Below are positions 5,632-7,769 of a stretch of 7,769 bases of DNA, in pieces; positions within the stretch are counted from its first letter, which is position 1; each line of letters begins with the position of its first letter. This stretch comes from an uncultured Collinsella sp. (lineage in GTDB: Bacteria > Actinomycetota > Coriobacteriia > Coriobacteriales > Coriobacteriaceae): positions 1 to 7,769 of the forward strand of contig CALJNY010000265.1 of NCBI GenBank assembly GCA_937981515.1, written 5' to 3'. The notes below the pieces were generated by a model, which ran no database searches, was not told the DNA's origin, and was given only the letters and a program-made list of their open reading frames with translations. A program made the position numbers and the translations under genes.

Positions 5632-5671
5632 TCGCTGACGTTGCCAGAGCATCGGTGTTGCCTTTGTTGAT

Positions 5672-5831
5672 GTAGTCGTTGGGGACGTTCTTAAATGACT
5701 AGTCGAAGGGGACACTCTTGCCGGCACTTGGGGACAGTTCCTAAGTGCCGGCAGATTGGGACACTCCTTTGCAAGATGGCGCTGAAGACTGTCCCCGACG
5801 GCTAGTCGTTTAAGAACGTCCCCAACGACTA
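5672..5831. repeat. GTAGTC...GACTAGTC inverted repeat (unit B, part 3)
   Basis: Arms 5673-5704 and 5800-5831 (32 nt) pair at 30 positions, with one mismatch at 5801 and one T/G pair. The 95-nt centre differs from unit A. It contains another hairpin (5719-5753) and the pair GGGGACAGT (5730-5738) with ACTGTCCCC (5788-5796), plus GGGGACACT (5708) and GGGACACTC (5758). The unit ends about 50 bp before the tgt -10 box. Confidence 0.88.
5719..5753. repeat. Hairpin nested inside the unit B inverted repeat
   Basis: TGCCGGCACTT (5719-5729) pairs perfectly with AAGTGCCGGCA (5743-5753) around a 13-nt loop containing GGGGACAG. Unit A has only a related remnant of the left side (near 2423-2434), so this looks like extra material inserted in unit B or lost from unit A. 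Confidence 0.7.
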
Positions 5832-5883
5832 TGACCCCTTTGCATCAGTTTCTGTCGAGTCGGTGCTTCTTGCGGGTTGCCCG

Positions 5884-5889
5884 TATAAT
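5884..5889 (+). promoter_or_regulatory. tgt -10 box
   Basis: A perfect TATAAT, 37 bp before the tgt start codon, just downstream of repeat unit B. The position 16-18 bp upstream (around 5860-5867) has no good -35 match, so the promoter may be weak or need an activator. The leader is too short and lacks the features expected of a preQ1 riboswitch. Confidence 0.55.
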
Positions 5890-5926
5890 GGTTTGCGTAT
5901 GAACCGCAACCAAGGAGTTCCAGTTT

Positions 5927-7066
<1,140 letters not shown>

Positions 7067-7094
7067 GAGCGGCGCGGGCGCTTGTGGGGGCGTT

Positions 7095-7170
7095 CGCGCG
7101 GTGTCGAGATCGTGTGCCAATCGACCGCGCGCAACCGGCGCCGGGCATCGCATGCGCCGGCATCGGTTGC
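7095..7170 (+). terminator. GC-rich hairpins downstream of tgt
   Basis: CGCGCGG (7095-7101) pairs with CCGCGCG (7125-7131), extended by TCGA/TCGA (7104-7107/7121-7124). CCGGCGC (7135-7141) pairs with GCGCCGG (7154-7160), with GCAACC (7131-7136) and GGTTGC (7165-7170) able to pair outside it. No T-run follows. These are the best candidates for the tgt transcript end. The rest of the 233-bp gap to the next gene shows only short palindromes (7193-7202, 7202-7209). Confidence 0.4.
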
Positions 7171-7237
7171 CCGACCGCTGACCGATAGCTTGCAAGCGCT
7201 TGATGCATCGTGGGTACCATACCGAATAGTTGATGTT

Positions 7238-7284
7238 CGGGCGGGTGTTTGGCGCATGGCGTCGACCCCGCCCGTTTCTATTTT
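7238..7284 (+). terminator. Terminator-like hairpin in the LOG leader
   Basis: CGGGCGGG (7238-7245) pairs perfectly with CCCGCCCG (7267-7274), and the right arm is followed directly by a T-rich tract (7275-7284). It ends only 4 nt before AGGAG of the next gene. It may end tgt read-through or act as an attenuator for the LOG gene. The 21-nt loop is long for an intrinsic terminator. Confidence 0.45.
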
Positions 7285-7299
7285 CGATAGGAGTATCCC

Positions 7300-7769
7300 A
7301 TGATTAAGAATGAGAGCGTCGAGGGCGAGCCGGCATACGACGAGACGTACCGCCGCGGTCCCGTGGTCATGCGCGGCCCTATGATTCCCAAGGACAACAC
7401 CTACGCCAACCTGCTGGCGCCCGAGGAGTCGACCGACTGGCTGCATGCTGATCCGTGGCGCGTGCTGCGCATCCAGGCCGAGTTTGTCGACGGCTTTGGC
7501 GCGCTTGCCGAGCTCGGACCTGCGGTGACCATCTTCGGTAGCGCCCGCACGCCCAAGACCGATCCGCTCTACAAGGCGGCGCGCACCGTCGGGCGTAAGA
7601 TTGCCCAGCGCGGCGTGGCGGTCATCACTGGTGGCGGCCCCGGTATCATGGAAGCGGCCAACAGGGGAGCGGCGAGCGTCAACGGCAAGTCAGTTGGCCT
7701 GGGCATCGAATTGCCGCACGAGCACGGGCTCAACAAATACGTGAACCTCGGCATGGACTTCCGTTACTT
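7300..7769 (+). CDS. LOG-family Rossmann-fold protein (3'-partial)
   Basis: The first 156 residues of a TIGR00730/LOG-type protein; the frame runs off the window end. AGGAG (7289-7293) is 6 nt before the ATG. Residues 1-45 are a hydrophilic N-terminal extension. Then come D-W-L-H-A-D-P-W-R-V-L-R-I-Q-A-E-F-V (46-63), G-S-A-R-T (80-84), and T-G-G-G-P-G-I-M-E-A-A-N-R-G-A (110-124), the family nucleotide-binding block. The diagnostic PGGxGTxxE block would lie just beyond the window. The long N-terminus and the WRVLRIQxEFVxGFGAL segment match the large actinobacterial type (Rv1205-like). LOG enzymes cleave nucleoside 5'-monophosphates such as cytokinin ribotides into free base and ribose 5-phosphate; the bacterial substrate here is not known. 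Confidence 0.93.
   Translation, partial: MIKNESVEGEPAYDETYRRGPVVMRGPMIPKDNTYANLLAPEESTDWLHADPWRVLRIQAEFVDGFGALAELGPAVTIFGSARTPKTDPLYKAARTVGRKIAQRGVAVITGGGPGIMEAANRGAASVNGKSVGLGIELPHEHGLNKYVNLGMDFRY

Noticed and set aside
5833..5926. preQ1 riboswitch ahead of tgt
   Set aside because: The leader after the TATAAT box is under 40 nt and shows no hairpin plus A-rich tail arrangement of the known preQ1 classes.

Overview
The window looks like chromosomal DNA from a high-GC, gut-associated anaerobic actinobacterium of the Coriobacteriia, most likely Collinsella or a close relative. This is inferred from the strong GC bias at third codon positions, the actinobacterial-type LOG protein, the oxygen-independent QueH reductase, an SDR of bile-acid 12-alpha-HSDH type, and dense GTAGTC/GGGGAC palindromic intergenic repeats. 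No rRNA, tRNA, CRISPR array, insertion sequence or phage gene was seen.

Layout: (1) 1-213, the C-terminal end of a membrane protein, probably of the DUF3267 putative zincin family. (2) 209-315, a long inverted repeat with two perfect 38-bp arms that supplies the stop codon of the first gene and sits just before queH. (3) 338-2195, queH and queA on the + strand. (4) 2194-2583, a 390-bp repeat-rich intergenic region. (5) 2610-4391, a minus-strand gene for a 593-aa acidic, coiled-coil protein with one C-terminal membrane anchor. (6) 4688-5488, a divergently transcribed short-chain dehydrogenase. (7) 5491-5832, a second repeat-rich region closely parallel to the first. (8) 5927-7066, tgt. (9) 7300 to the window end, the N-terminal 156 residues of a LOG-family protein.

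Three genes form the late part of queuosine biosynthesis. Tgt exchanges G34 of GUN-anticodon tRNAs for preQ1, QueA adds the ribose-derived epoxycyclopentanediol from S-adenosylmethionine, and QueH reduces epoxyqueuosine to queuosine. No preQ1-synthesis gene is visible, so the precursor must come from genes elsewhere or from salvage. The coiled-coil gene and the SDR lie between queA and tgt and have no obvious role in this pathway.

The most unusual feature is a composite intergenic unit of about 300-340 bp present twice in the same orientation, directly downstream of queA (2194-2499) and of the SDR (5491-5832). Each copy has a 12-13 bp hairpin at the stop codon, a long multi-part stem-loop capped by GACC-AGAA-GGTC, and a 32-33 bp inverted repeat of the GTAGTC...GACTAGTC family. 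The distance from the first hairpin to the left arm of the inverted repeat is 181 nt in both copies. The stems of the first two parts differ between copies by mostly compensatory changes, which suggests that the fold is maintained. The two copies flank the coiled-coil/SDR segment, so that segment could have been gained, or could be lost, by recombination between them.
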